Source of the DNA: Actinomadura alba
GTDB lineage: Bacteria > Actinomycetota > Actinomycetes > Streptosporangiales > Streptosporangiaceae
Direction of reading: 5' to 3'
NCBI RefSeq assembly: GCF_014323705.1
Contig: NZ_JABVEC010000021.1
Location: 87,060-151,059 of the forward strand
Length of the DNA stretch: 64,000 nucleotides
In this document: one piece after another, positions 35,747-43,802 of the stretch
Position numbering within the stretch: the first letter of the stretch is position 1
Layout: each line of letters starts with the position of its first letter
Translations under genes and position numbers: made by a program
The notes under the pieces: generated by a model
The model's database searches: none
What the model was told of the DNA's origin: nothing
Seen by the model: only the letters and a program-made list of their open reading frames with translations

Positions 35747-36510
35747 GAGACGACCTCCACACACTTGCCGGGGCCTACGCGTTGAACGCCCTGCCCGACG
35801 ATGAACGCCGGCTCTTCGAGGGCCACCTGGACAGGTGCGCCGACTGCGCCGCGGAGGTCGGGGGGCTGCGGGCCGCCGCCGTACGGCTCGGCACCGCCGC
35901 GGCCGAGCCGCCGCCTCCCGCGCTGCGGGCAGCCGTGCTCGGCCGGATCGGCGAGGTCCGTCAGCTCGCGCCCTCGCCGGCGGACGGGCCGGCGCGGGGT
36001 GAGCGCGCCGGGCCGGGGTGGCGCGTCCGCCGATCGCGGTGGCGGCTGCGCCTTACCGCGGGCCTGGCGGCCGGTGTCGTGGCCGCCTCGCTGCTGGTGG
36101 CCTTCCTCCAGGTCGGCGAGGCGAACCGGACGCAGCAGCGGCTGAGGCAGGTCGAGGCGGCCAACCGCGCCGTCGCGGCGGTGATCTCGGCGCCGGACGC
36201 CCAGAAGGTGCAGGACCCGGTGACCGGCGGAGGGACGGCGACCGTCATGATGTCCCGATCACGTGGGCAGATGGTGGTCACCACCGAAGGGCTCGGCCCG
36301 CTGCCCGCGTCCCGGGCGTACGCGCTGTGGATGATCGGAGCGAACGGCGTGCGGTCCGGCGGGCTTTTCCGGCCGGACGCCGCAGGCCGTACCCCTCCTG
36401 TGGTGTCGGGAGGGCTGGACGAGGTCGACCGCATCGGGATCACCGTCGAACCGGCGACCGGATCCCCTCGGCCCACGACCGACCCGATCGTGACGCTCCG
36501 GTTGACGTGA
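35743..36510 (+). CDS. RskA-like zinc-finger anti-sigma factor
   Basis: 255 residues from ATG 35743. The N-terminal ZAS domain has the HLDRCADC (HxxxCxxC) zinc motif after LAGAYALNALPDDERRLFEG. One TM helix (about 108-128, LTAGLAAGVVAASLLVAFLQ) and a C-terminal RskA extracytoplasmic domain (LPASRAYALWMIGANGVRSG) follow. The protein should hold an ECF sigma factor at the membrane, but its natural partner is deleted here. It can also be read in frame as the tail of the 34951 ORF, giving a possible fusion product. Confidence 0.85.
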   Translation: MRDDLHTLAGAYALNALPDDERRLFEGHLDRCADCAAEVGGLRAAAVRLGTAAAEPPPPALRAAVLGRIGEVRQLAPSPADGPARGERAGPGWRVRRSRWRLRLTAGLAAGVVAASLLVAFLQVGEANRTQQRLRQVEAANRAVAAVISAPDAQKVQDPVTGGGTATVMMSRSRGQMVVTTEGLGPLPASRAYALWMIGANGVRSGGLFRPDAAGRTPPVVSGGLDEVDRIGITVEPATGSPRPTTDPIVTLRLT

Positions 36511-36548
36511 CCGCGCCGTGCCCGCAGGTGCCGTACACGGCAAGACGA

Positions 36549-38516
36549 TCAAGGTTCGCCACGTTCCCGGAATGGCGCCAGCAGCCACTCGGTCAACGGT
36601 GCGGCCGCCCCCACTCCCACGTGGGCGGGGTCGGGGAAGATTTTCTGGTCGCCCCAGCGGAACGGCCAGGCGAAGCGGCGGGCGATGGACCAGCAGAGCC
36701 GACCGTCGAGATCGTCGTCCCGGCCGGGTTGCGCGATGACCGTGCCGTCCTCGAACGCCACCGCCCAGGTGTCCTCGTCCAGCGCGAAGGTCGGGTTGAG
36801 CCGGAGCTGGTCGCCGAGGTCACTGCCGGTGAAGAAGAGCGGGCGACGGGCGGCCGGGGCGTGGTGGAAGGGGTGGTCGGCAACGATCTCGCCGGTCTCG
36901 GGGCGCAGGAAGCGCACCGCGTGCGAGCCGATCGCGATCAGCACGTCGTCGGCGGGCCATTCCAGGCCGAAGCCGTGATCCAACTGGCCGACGGTGCGCC
37001 GGATGCCGTCCAGGACGCGCAGCCGCTCGGGGCGTTCACCGAGCGACCAGATCTCGATCCGCCCCTCGGCGGTGACACAGGCGGCTTGCTCGCCGTTCGG
37101 TGACCAGGCCCACGACCGGGCGTCCCAGCCGCGCGGGTTGGAGATGGCCGCCTGAACGTTCAGGTCGTACCGGTGCTCGCCGGTCGTCGCGTCGAGGATC
37201 CCAACCGTCCCGCCCACCGGGTCCACCACCGCCAGCCGACCGCCCGGCCCCCAGCACAGGACGTCGGCGCCCGGGTAGCCCGGAAGCTCCGCCGTCGTCT
37301 CACCCGTCAGCGCGTCGGCGATGATGAGCGTTCCGTCGCGCTGGTAGGCAAGGAGTCGTTCGTCGAGGCTCCACTCTGGCGGAGCCGAATCCTGATCCTC
37401 GTCGAGGCCCAGGATCCAGGAGACCTGCCGTTTCTCCACGTCGAGCGAGACCGCCGTGTACTCGTCCGCCGCCTCTCCGTAGACACGGGAGCCGTCGCGC
37501 GACCAGAACGCCCGGTCGAGGATGAGCTCCGGCTCGTCGCTCCAGGTTTCCCGGGACTCGTCCGGCGACGGTCCGCTGAACTCGATCGGTTCCGTTCCCT
37601 CCGGGTGGGAGTCCGGTGGCCCGGCGACCGAGCCCTCGTGCATCGCCACGATGACGTTGCCCAGGAAGTCCGACTCGCCTCCGTAGACGAATGCGCGTCT
37701 GCCCTCGGGGGCGAAGGCCATGCCCAACGGCCTGCCGGAGGCGAGGAAGAACGCGTTGGCGATCGGCTCGTGGGCGGTGCCGAACGGGTCCCACACGCCG
37801 GTCGCGTTGGTGTTGTACTCCAGCGCGATGCGCGTGCCGTCCGCCGACCACTGGAGGCTGCGTGCGTAGTCCGGGAAGCCGATGCCGCCCATGATGCCGT
37901 CGATCGCGTGGACGCAGCGGCCGGTCGCGACCTCGAAGACCTGCAGGACCCCGCCCCGGTCGTAGTCGTCGCCGGTCCCGCTTCCGACCGCGAGGTGGCG
38001 GCCGTCCGGGCTGAGCGCGTGGCCGTTCAGCTCGCGGTGGTGCACGTCGGAGTGGCGCAGCAGCGCGCCCGCCTCGCGGAGCCGGGCGGTCGCGAGGCGA
38101 TGCGCGTCGGTGACGCCGTGGGCGCGCTCCAGAGCCTGGAGGGCATCCCGCAGCGGCACGGTGTCGCGCTCCGGGGAGAACGCGGACCAGTCGGCGTTCT
38201 CGAGGGTGCCGAGGGCCTCGTCGGGTCGCATCCGCTCGTCCGGGACGCCGGTGAACGGCGGGGACGGCGGCCGAGTGCCGGGCTCCCGACCTTCGAGCAC
38301 GGCCGCCAGCGCGTCCTCGTCGTAGATCGGAATGCCGCGCACCGCCGCCGGACCCGCCTTGGCCCCCGACTTCGCTCCGGCGAAGACCAGGTCCGTCTTC
38401 GCCGAGACCGACGTGGTCACCTTCGCGCCCAACGCCTCCAGGCCGCGCTTGGCCTCATCCTTCGAAAGCCGGCCGAACCGCCCGGCCAGCACGATCGAGC
38501 TGCCACTGATGATCAT
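36549..38516 (-). CDS. BRCT domain fused to WD40-like propeller
   Basis: 655 residues. ATG 38516 is chosen because longer starts run into tRNA-His. Residues 3-75 form a BRCT domain (IVLAGRFGRLSKDEAKRGLE; KVTTSVSAKTDLVFAG; GIPIYDEDALAAVL), like that ending NAD+ DNA ligases. After a helical linker (~100-160), the rest is a beta-propeller of WD40/TolB type (LNGHALSPDGRHLAVGSGTG; SLQWSADGTRIALEYN; WAWSPNGEQAACVTAEG). No signal peptide, so cytoplasmic. BRCT with a propeller is an unusual pairing; a sensing or scaffold role is possible. Confidence 0.8.
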   Translation of the reverse strand: MIISGSSIVLAGRFGRLSKDEAKRGLEALGAKVTTSVSAKTDLVFAGAKSGAKAGPAAVRGIPIYDEDALAAVLEGREPGTRPPSPPFTGVPDERMRPDEALGTLENADWSAFSPERDTVPLRDALQALERAHGVTDAHRLATARLREAGALLRHSDVHHRELNGHALSPDGRHLAVGSGTGDDYDRGGVLQVFEVATGRCVHAIDGIMGGIGFPDYARSLQWSADGTRIALEYNTNATGVWDPFGTAHEPIANAFFLASGRPLGMAFAPEGRRAFVYGGESDFLGNVIVAMHEGSVAGPPDSHPEGTEPIEFSGPSPDESRETWSDEPELILDRAFWSRDGSRVYGEAADEYTAVSLDVEKRQVSWILGLDEDQDSAPPEWSLDERLLAYQRDGTLIIADALTGETTAELPGYPGADVLCWGPGGRLAVVDPVGGTVGILDATTGEHRYDLNVQAAISNPRGWDARSWAWSPNGEQAACVTAEGRIEIWSLGERPERLRVLDGIRRTVGQLDHGFGLEWPADDVLIAIGSHAVRFLRPETGEIVADHPFHHAPAARRPLFFTGSDLGDQLRLNPTFALDEDTWAVAFEDGTVIAQPGRDDDLDGRLCWSIARRFAWPFRWGDQKIFPDPAHVGVGAAAPLTEWLLAPFRERGEP

Positions 38517-38681
38517 GCAAAGCGACCGTAGTGGAGAGGACTGACACCTCGCCTTTGTCCGGCGGTCACGCTCCCAAATCCGCTCCCAAAATCGGACATT
38601 CCGAGCGGGAGGTGGGGTGCTGCAACGATCAAGGGCCTGGTCATCACGGCGATGACCAGGCCCTCTTGTGTTTCTACATGG

Positions 38682-38755
38682 GGTGAGTGAGGGGACTTGA
38701 ACCCCCGACACCCAGGACCACAACCTGGTGCTCTGCCAACTGAGCTACACCCACC
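38682..38755 (-). tRNA. tRNA-His (anticodon GTG)
   Basis: 74 bases with the extra 5' G(-1) opposite C73 that defines tRNA-His. Acceptor GTGGGTG/CACTCAC, anticodon loop TTGTGGT on stem CCAGG/CCTGG, T-loop TTCAAGT. CCA not encoded. No att-like duplication is seen nearby. Confidence 0.95.
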
Positions 38756-38818
38756 ATGGCCGCGTGAGAACCCGGCCTAGCAAAGTGTAGCGGGTCCGGA
38801 GGGAAGATTCTCCAGCGA

Positions 38819-39430
38819 TCAACCCCGGCGCTCACCCGCTGCGACGATGTCGGCGGCGACGGCGCGGGCGGTCTCGGAGTCGGGGCCGGGCATGGGTACG
38901 AACAGGGCGGCGCGGTAGTAGCGCAGTTCCCGGATGCTCTCGGTGATGTCGGCGAGGGCGCGGTGGCCGCCCTTCTTCTCGGGGCTGGCGAAGTAGACCC
39001 GCGGATACCACCGGCGGGCCAGTTCCTTGATGCTCGACACGTCGACCATGCGGTAGTGCAGGTGCTCGTCGAGGGCGGGCATGTCCCGGGCGAGGAACGA
39101 CCTGTCGGTGGCGATGGAGTTACCGCAGAGAGGGGCCTTCTTGGCGTCGGGCACGTGGCTGCGGATGTAGCGCAGCACCAGGTCCTCGGCCTCGGCGACG
39201 GTGATCCCCCCGGGCAGCGCCTTGAGCAGTCCCGACGCGGTGTGCATGTCGCGGACCACCTTGGACATCTGGGCGATGGACTCCTCTGGGGGCTTGATCA
39301 CGAGATCGATGCCCTCGTCGAGGATGTTCAGCTCACCGTCAGTCACCAGCGCGGCGATCTCGATCAGGGCGTCGTTGCGCAGATCGAGTCCCGTCATCTC
39401 ACAGTCGATCCAGACCAGAAGGTCGTTCAT
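38819..39430 (-). CDS. orn: Oligoribonuclease
   Basis: 203 residues, ATG 39430 after GAAGGG. DEDDh 3'-5' exonuclease: ExoI WIDCEMTGL, ExoII PLCGNSIATDRSF, ExoIII HRALADI. It degrades 2-5-mer RNAs and pGpG in the cytoplasm. Length and motifs are standard. It lies 38 bp downstream of the DUF2510 gene on the same strand. Confidence 0.95.
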   Translation of the reverse strand: MNDLLVWIDCEMTGLDLRNDALIEIAALVTDGELNILDEGIDLVIKPPEESIAQMSKVVRDMHTASGLLKALPGGITVAEAEDLVLRYIRSHVPDAKKAPLCGNSIATDRSFLARDMPALDEHLHYRMVDVSSIKELARRWYPRVYFASPEKKGGHRALADITESIRELRYYRAALFVPMPGPDSETARAVAADIVAAGERRG

Positions 39431-39468
39431 GCCCTTCACCCTAAGGCCAGAAATCCGCTCGTCGGCTC

Positions 39469-40536
39469 CTACAGGACTCTGAGGGAGCTCAGCAGCAGCT
39501 GGAGATCGCCCTCGTTCGCGTGGCTGTCCGGAATCGAGACGTAGAAAACGGCCGGTCGCCCGCCCGAGCCGCGATCCACCGTCAGGACCACGATCGTCTC
39601 CTTGGTGAAGTTCCAGCCCTCCGACCGCGCCTGCGAGAAGCTCAGCTGGACCTTGTAGTACCACGCCCGCTTGCCGCTGACGGTATAGGCCTTCGACTCG
39701 AGTTCCACCCGGGTGTTGGGCTGTGGGTAGGACGTCGGCTCGATGGCCGTGAACAGGCTCTTGGCGGCCGTCTCGAGATCATTGCTGCTCACCGTCGAGG
39801 TGAGCCGGCCCGAGTACACCGAGGCGACATAGCTTGAGCCGGCTCCTCTGTAGTTCCTCTGCACGGTGGCAATTGACCCGCGGGTGAATCCGTGCTTGCC
39901 GAGGCTGTTGCCCGCCGAGACCGTGACGGCGCTCTCCCAGGTGCCGCCGAGCTGGGAGTACGCCAGCCCCGCCTGAGTGTCGGTGATCGCGCCGATCACC
40001 GGCGACCTGCCGCCCGGCACCGCGCTCGGGGCGGTCGGCGCCTGCGTGACGCTCGGGGTGGTGATGGTCAGCGGGTCGGGGCCGGGCTCGGGGTCGTCGC
40101 CGGACGAACCGATGATCAGTGCCACCACGATGAGCACCGCGACCAGCGCGGCGCCGCCGCCGACGAGCCCGACGATCAGACCGGTGTTGCTGCGCTGGGG
40201 CGGCCCGCCGGGCATCGGTTGACCGGGTGCCGGCTGCCAGCCGTACTGCTGCTGAGGTGCGGGGGCGCCCCAGCCGGGCGCGGGGCCCGCCGACGCCCAG
40301 TCGGGCTGCGGCTGGTGCGGCTGCTGGGCCTGCTGCCCCTGCGGGGCGAAACCCTGATGCTGCTGCTCGGCGTTGTCGGGGGGCTGGTCTCTGGAAGGCG
40401 CCGGTGTGGAGGCGGAGTCATCCCACTCGTCGGTGGGCTGCGTCGCCTGGGTCCATTGGCTGCCGTCCCAGTACCGCTGGAGGCCCGGAGTGCCGTACGG
40501 GTCGCGGTACCAGCCGGGGGGCACTTGGCCGGTCAT
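39469..40536 (-). CDS. DUF2510 membrane protein
   Basis: 355 residues. Residues 6-40 form the DUF2510 motif (PPGWYRDPYGTPGLQRYWDG, then SQWT). A Pro/Gln-rich cytoplasmic linker (~45-120) precedes one TM helix (about 124-147, TGLIVGLVGGGAALVAVLIV) and a Thr/Pro stalk. The extracytoplasmic domain at ~185-355 is of unknown fold (YSQLGGTWESAVTVSAGNSL). DUF2510 is common in actinobacterial membrane proteins and its role is unknown. Confidence 0.8.
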   Translation of the reverse strand: MTGQVPPGWYRDPYGTPGLQRYWDGSQWTQATQPTDEWDDSASTPAPSRDQPPDNAEQQHQGFAPQGQQAQQPHQPQPDWASAGPAPGWGAPAPQQQYGWQPAPGQPMPGGPPQRSNTGLIVGLVGGGAALVAVLIVVALIIGSSGDDPEPGPDPLTITTPSVTQAPTAPSAVPGGRSPVIGAITDTQAGLAYSQLGGTWESAVTVSAGNSLGKHGFTRGSIATVQRNYRGAGSSYVASVYSGRLTSTVSSNDLETAAKSLFTAIEPTSYPQPNTRVELESKAYTVSGKRAWYYKVQLSFSQARSEGWNFTKETIVVLTVDRGSGGRPAVFYVSIPDSHANEGDLQLLLSSLRVL

Positions 40537-40589
40537 GGACCAGACCCTACGGGTGCGAAGTCACGTCGGGGCAACAGGTCAGATTGTGA

Positions 40590-41240
40590 TCACCTTCGGT
40601 GCCGGATGTGATCAGGCACCGGTGTCCCCTCATGGAGCCGGGCGTCGGGCACGGGCTCGCCGAACGTCTGCCGTACGGGCAGTACGCCGGCCCAGACGTC
40701 CATCGCGTAGTCCTCCTCGTCATCGTTCGGAGGTCCCTGCCGAATCTTCACCGACGCCTCCTCCAGTGAGAGGGCGAGCACTGCGGTGGCGGCGAGTTCC
40801 CGCCGGGTCGGCCGCCGGGCGACGTCCCACTGCCCGGGGGCGAGTCGCTCCGAGACGGCTCTCAGCGCGGTGAGCTTCTCCTCGGGATCCTCGACCGGCC
40901 GGGGGACCGCGTAGATCATCGCGCTTCGGTAGTTCACCGAGTGGTGGAAGATCGAACGGGCGAGGACGATGCCGTCCAGATGCGTGACCGTCACGCAGAT
41001 CTCGCCGGCCTCCGCGATCCGCAGGCTCTTCGCGCCGGTCGAGCCGTGGACGTACAGGGTGTCGCCGTGCCTGCCGTACCCGGTGGGAATGACCATCGGG
41101 GCTCCGTCGGCCACGACGCCCAGGTGGCAGATCATGCCGGCGTCGAGAACTTCGTAGAGTGCAGGCCGGTCGAGGCGGCCGCGTTCACGTGCGCGTCCCA
41201 GCCGGGTGCGGGCGGTCGGGGAGAGGTCCACGGTGCTCAT
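40590..41240 (-). CDS. Pyridoxamine-5'-phosphate-oxidase-like flavoprotein
   Basis: 216 residues, ATG 41240. The split-barrel FMN-binding fold of the PNPOx/FMN_bind_2 type: EVLDAGMICHLGVVADGAPM, VIPTGYGRHGDTLYVHGSTG, and NYRSAMIYAVPRPVED. Its position divergent from a MocR-type PLP regulator is a recurrent arrangement that suggests a role in B6 vitamer or flavin redox chemistry. The substrate is unproven. Confidence 0.8.
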   Translation of the reverse strand: MSTVDLSPTARTRLGRARERGRLDRPALYEVLDAGMICHLGVVADGAPMVIPTGYGRHGDTLYVHGSTGAKSLRIAEAGEICVTVTHLDGIVLARSIFHHSVNYRSAMIYAVPRPVEDPEEKLTALRAVSERLAPGQWDVARRPTRRELAATAVLALSLEEASVKIRQGPPNDDEEDYAMDVWAGVLPVRQTFGEPVPDARLHEGTPVPDHIRHRR

Positions 41241-41258
41241 GGCCCTACGGTAGGAGCC

Positions 41259-41308
41259 AAGTGGTCCTGGTGAAATGGCCACTGAACACCGAAACTGGGA
41301 GGCCACTT
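41259..41308. promoter_or_regulatory. Candidate MocR operator
   Basis: Three copies of one 7-9-bp site lie between the divergent starts: AAGTGGTCC (41259), inverted to ATGGCCACT (41275) and AGGCCACTT (41300). The last overlaps the TTG start of the MocR gene. Spacing is 16 and 25 bp. Confidence 0.45.
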
Positions 41309-42788
41309 GTCCCCCTCCATCTCCCGCGCCCAGTTCGGGCTGCCGCTGGTGATCGACCGTGCCGCCGCAGAGCCGCTGAGCGTCCAGCTGGCCGATCAAC
41401 TCCGTACGGCCATGCGCGACGGTCGGCTGCGGGCGGGGGAGCGGCTGTCGTCCAGCCGGGCGCTCGCCGGCGAGCTCGGGGTGAGCCGCACGGTCGTGAC
41501 CGCCGCGTACGAGCAGCTCTATGCCGAGGGGTGGCTCGACGGCCGGCACGGTTCGGGCACCTTCGTCGCGGATGTGCACGCCGACAGGTCCACGGCCGAG
41601 GTCTCCGGTCGGCGACGGACGGTTCCGGCCGGTCCGGCGAGCGCGGTCCCGGCTGACCGGATACCGGGTGCACCGGCCGACCAGGTACCGCGGTCGCCGG
41701 CCGGTCCGGAGCGGGCGGCCCCGGCGATGATCGATCTGCGGCCGGGCGCGCCCTGGGTGGGTGACCTGGACACCCCGGCGTGGCGGCGGGCCTGGCGGCT
41801 GGCCGCGACCGCTCCGCCCGTACCCCGCCCTGATCCGCACGGCCTGCCGAGGCTGCGAGCCGAGCTCGCCGGCTACATGCGGCGCGGACGGGGAGTCGGG
41901 TGCCCGGCCGAGCGGGTGCTCGTGACCCGTGGCGCGACCAACGGGCTCGATCTTCTGGCCGCGACCGTGCTGCGACCGGGCGATCCGGTGGGGGTGGAGG
42001 AGCCGGGTTACTCGGACGCCCGGTCGGTGCTCGCCGCGCGCGGCGCGCGCGTGGTGCCGTGCCCCGTGGACGAGCACGGCCTGATCGTCGACGCCCTTCC
42101 GAGCGACCTGCGCCTGATCTACACGACGCCCTCCCATCAGTACCCACTGGGCGGCGTACTGCCCGTACCCCGCCGCCAGGCACTGCTGGCATGGGCGCGC
42201 CGCACCGGTGCGCTGGTCGTGGAGGACGACTACGACAGCGAGTTCCGGTACGACGTCGCGCCGCTGCCCGCGCTGTACGGCCTCGACCCCGAGGTGGTGG
42301 TCTATCTCGGGACCACGAGCAAGACGCTCACCCGGGACGTGGGCGTCGGCTGGCTCGTGGCCCGGCCCGACCTGATCGAGGAGATCACCGTCCGCAGGGA
42401 GCGACTGGGCGACAGCACGGCGGTCATGCCGCAGGAGGCGGTCTGCATCCTGCTGGAACGCGGGGATCTCGACCGGCACGTGCGGCGGATGCGGGCCGAA
42501 TACGCCCGGCGCCGTGCGGTGGTCGTCGAGCTGATGGACGGGCTCGTGCTGCGCGGTGAAACGGCGGGTCTCCACCTCGTCGTGGAGCTCTCGGAGCGCC
42601 TGGCCGGTCAGGTGGTCAGGGACGCCGCCGACCACGGTGTGCGCCTGGACTCGCTCGCGCGCCACTACGCCGGGCCGGTCGGCATCTCCGGCCTGGTGAT
42701 CGGTTACAGCGCGGCGCGCCTGCCGGCGCTCAGAACCGGCTGCTCGCTGGTTCGGGAGTCGCTCCCGCGGGCGGCCCGGGCAACGTGA
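41307..42788 (+). CDS. MocR/PdxR-family PLP-dependent regulator
   Basis: 493 residues. TTG 41307 is taken as the start, with GGGAGG 5 bases upstream. Residues ~15-80 are a GntR winged helix (LSVQLADQLRTAMRDGRLRA; SSSRALAGELGVSRTVVTAA). Residues ~85-125 are a Pro/Ala-rich linker with imperfect repeats. Residues ~125-490 are an aminotransferase class I fold, with the PLP lysine near 339 in TTSKTLTRD and the upstream YTTPSHQYPLG signature. It should sense PLP or an amino compound and control the divergent oxidase-like gene. Confidence 0.85.
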   Translation: MSPSISRAQFGLPLVIDRAAAEPLSVQLADQLRTAMRDGRLRAGERLSSSRALAGELGVSRTVVTAAYEQLYAEGWLDGRHGSGTFVADVHADRSTAEVSGRRRTVPAGPASAVPADRIPGAPADQVPRSPAGPERAAPAMIDLRPGAPWVGDLDTPAWRRAWRLAATAPPVPRPDPHGLPRLRAELAGYMRRGRGVGCPAERVLVTRGATNGLDLLAATVLRPGDPVGVEEPGYSDARSVLAARGARVVPCPVDEHGLIVDALPSDLRLIYTTPSHQYPLGGVLPVPRRQALLAWARRTGALVVEDDYDSEFRYDVAPLPALYGLDPEVVVYLGTTSKTLTRDVGVGWLVARPDLIEEITVRRERLGDSTAVMPQEAVCILLERGDLDRHVRRMRAEYARRRAVVVELMDGLVLRGETAGLHLVVELSERLAGQVVRDAADHGVRLDSLARHYAGPVGISGLVIGYSAARLPALRTGCSLVRESLPRAARAT

Positions 42789-43437
42789 GCCCGCGCGTCG
42801 TCAGAACCGTCACGCCGGCGCCGTCACCGGGCGGGACGCGAGGGCGGGGTATCTCGGCCACGGGCGTCTCAGGTCCGGTGATCTTGCGGATGTCGATGCC
42901 GCCGGGGTCCGGCCCGCCCGCGCCGGGCACCTGCGAGTAGCCGAAGTGCCCGCCGCGTGCCCACTGCCGCCGGTTGCGCGGCGAGTGGTACGCCTGCGGG
43001 GAGGGCAGCGGGGGCCCGGCCGGCCAGCGGCGTGCCACCCCCCAGGCGTCGAGCCAGGCCATGATGGAGTCCAGCGACTCGAGTGGCCCGTTGGTGAACG
43101 GATCCCTCGAGCTGCCGACCACCATGATCTGGACACAGACGCGGCCCTCGCGTCCGACCAGTTCGTCGAGGAGCCCTCCCGCGCGGGTCATCGGCACCAG
43201 TTGCACGATCTCGCCCACGTAGGGGTTCCACACCAGATGCGGTGCCCGCTCCGCACGCGCGAGGCTCTGTGCCGCCGATCGCGCGGAGACGATCCGCGGA
43301 TCCGTCCCGCTGGTGAACCACACGGCGCGTGGAGCGCCCCCTTTCATCGCGCCCCCGTCCGCGCTCGCGTTGATCCGTCTTGCTCCCGACAGCCACGCTT
43401 CGGCCACGGTACGTCCCCCCCAATCGGGCGAGGTCAT
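42730..43437 (-). CDS. Amidase-like (PGRP-related) protein
   Basis: 235 residues from ATG 43437. The fold markers are PHLVWNPYVGEIVQLVPMTR (the strand with the amidase_2-type QLVP), GRVCVQIMVVG, and GGHFGYSQVPGAGG, then DPGGIDI, resembling the substrate groove of N-acetylmuramoyl-L-alanine amidase-like proteins. The usual first zinc His is not obvious (PHLVWNP), so catalysis is doubtful. No signal peptide. Its 3' end overlaps the end of the MocR gene convergently by ~59 bp. Confidence 0.55.
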   Translation of the reverse strand: MTSPDWGGRTVAEAWLSGARRINASADGGAMKGGAPRAVWFTSGTDPRIVSARSAAQSLARAERAPHLVWNPYVGEIVQLVPMTRAGGLLDELVGREGRVCVQIMVVGSSRDPFTNGPLESLDSIMAWLDAWGVARRWPAGPPLPSPQAYHSPRNRRQWARGGHFGYSQVPGAGGPDPGGIDIRKITGPETPVAEIPRPRVPPGDGAGVTVLTTRGLTLPGPPAGATPEPASSRF

Positions 43438-43802
43438 GTCCCGAATTGGTCTAGTTCTCGTTCGTAGCCCAGCAGGACGGACTGTCCAGTACGGCACTAC
43501 CAGCGGGTTTCGACACTTATCGACCATGCCGTCGTCTTAGATACCACTCTGATACTTCGTCGACCGCTGAGGCGTACCCTGTCCAAACCCAGATTCCACC
43601 TATGGGAGCCGTCTTCCTTGGATCCGGTTGCCGCATGCGCTGTCGTTCTCCAGCCTGTTCGAGCAGGTCAAGGGGTGTTCTTTTGAGCAGAACCGGCCTG
43701 GCACTCCCGGCCGGATCCGGCCGGGAGTGCCCATAAACGGACGCTTTCTGATAGCGGTGGCGGGTTCGCCACAAGAGCCGAGCCGCGTTCTAATAAGGCG
43801 TC
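43438..43802. other. Divergent intergenic region
   Basis: 365 bp between divergent genes, without a supported ORF. The first 150 bp are AT-richer (CTTAGATACCACTCTGATAC), as for a promoter. The 32-bp palindrome at 43700-43731 lies near the right end. Confidence 0.5.
43700..43731. repeat. 32-bp perfect palindrome
   Basis: Each half is 16 bp (GGCACTCCCGGCCGGA and its complement), centred at 43715/43716 on GGATCC, with no loop, 71 bp upstream of the kinase start. As RNA it would form a very stable hairpin. Confidence 0.7.

Noticed and set aside
38682..38755. tRNA-His as a second integration site
   Set aside because: No partial copy of its 3' end was found in the window and no integrase is adjacent.
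41241..42665. N-terminal extension of the PNPOx-like gene across the MocR gene
   Set aside because: The extension is antisense to a clear GntR-aminotransferase protein; the ATG at 41240 gives a normal-length PNPOx-like protein.
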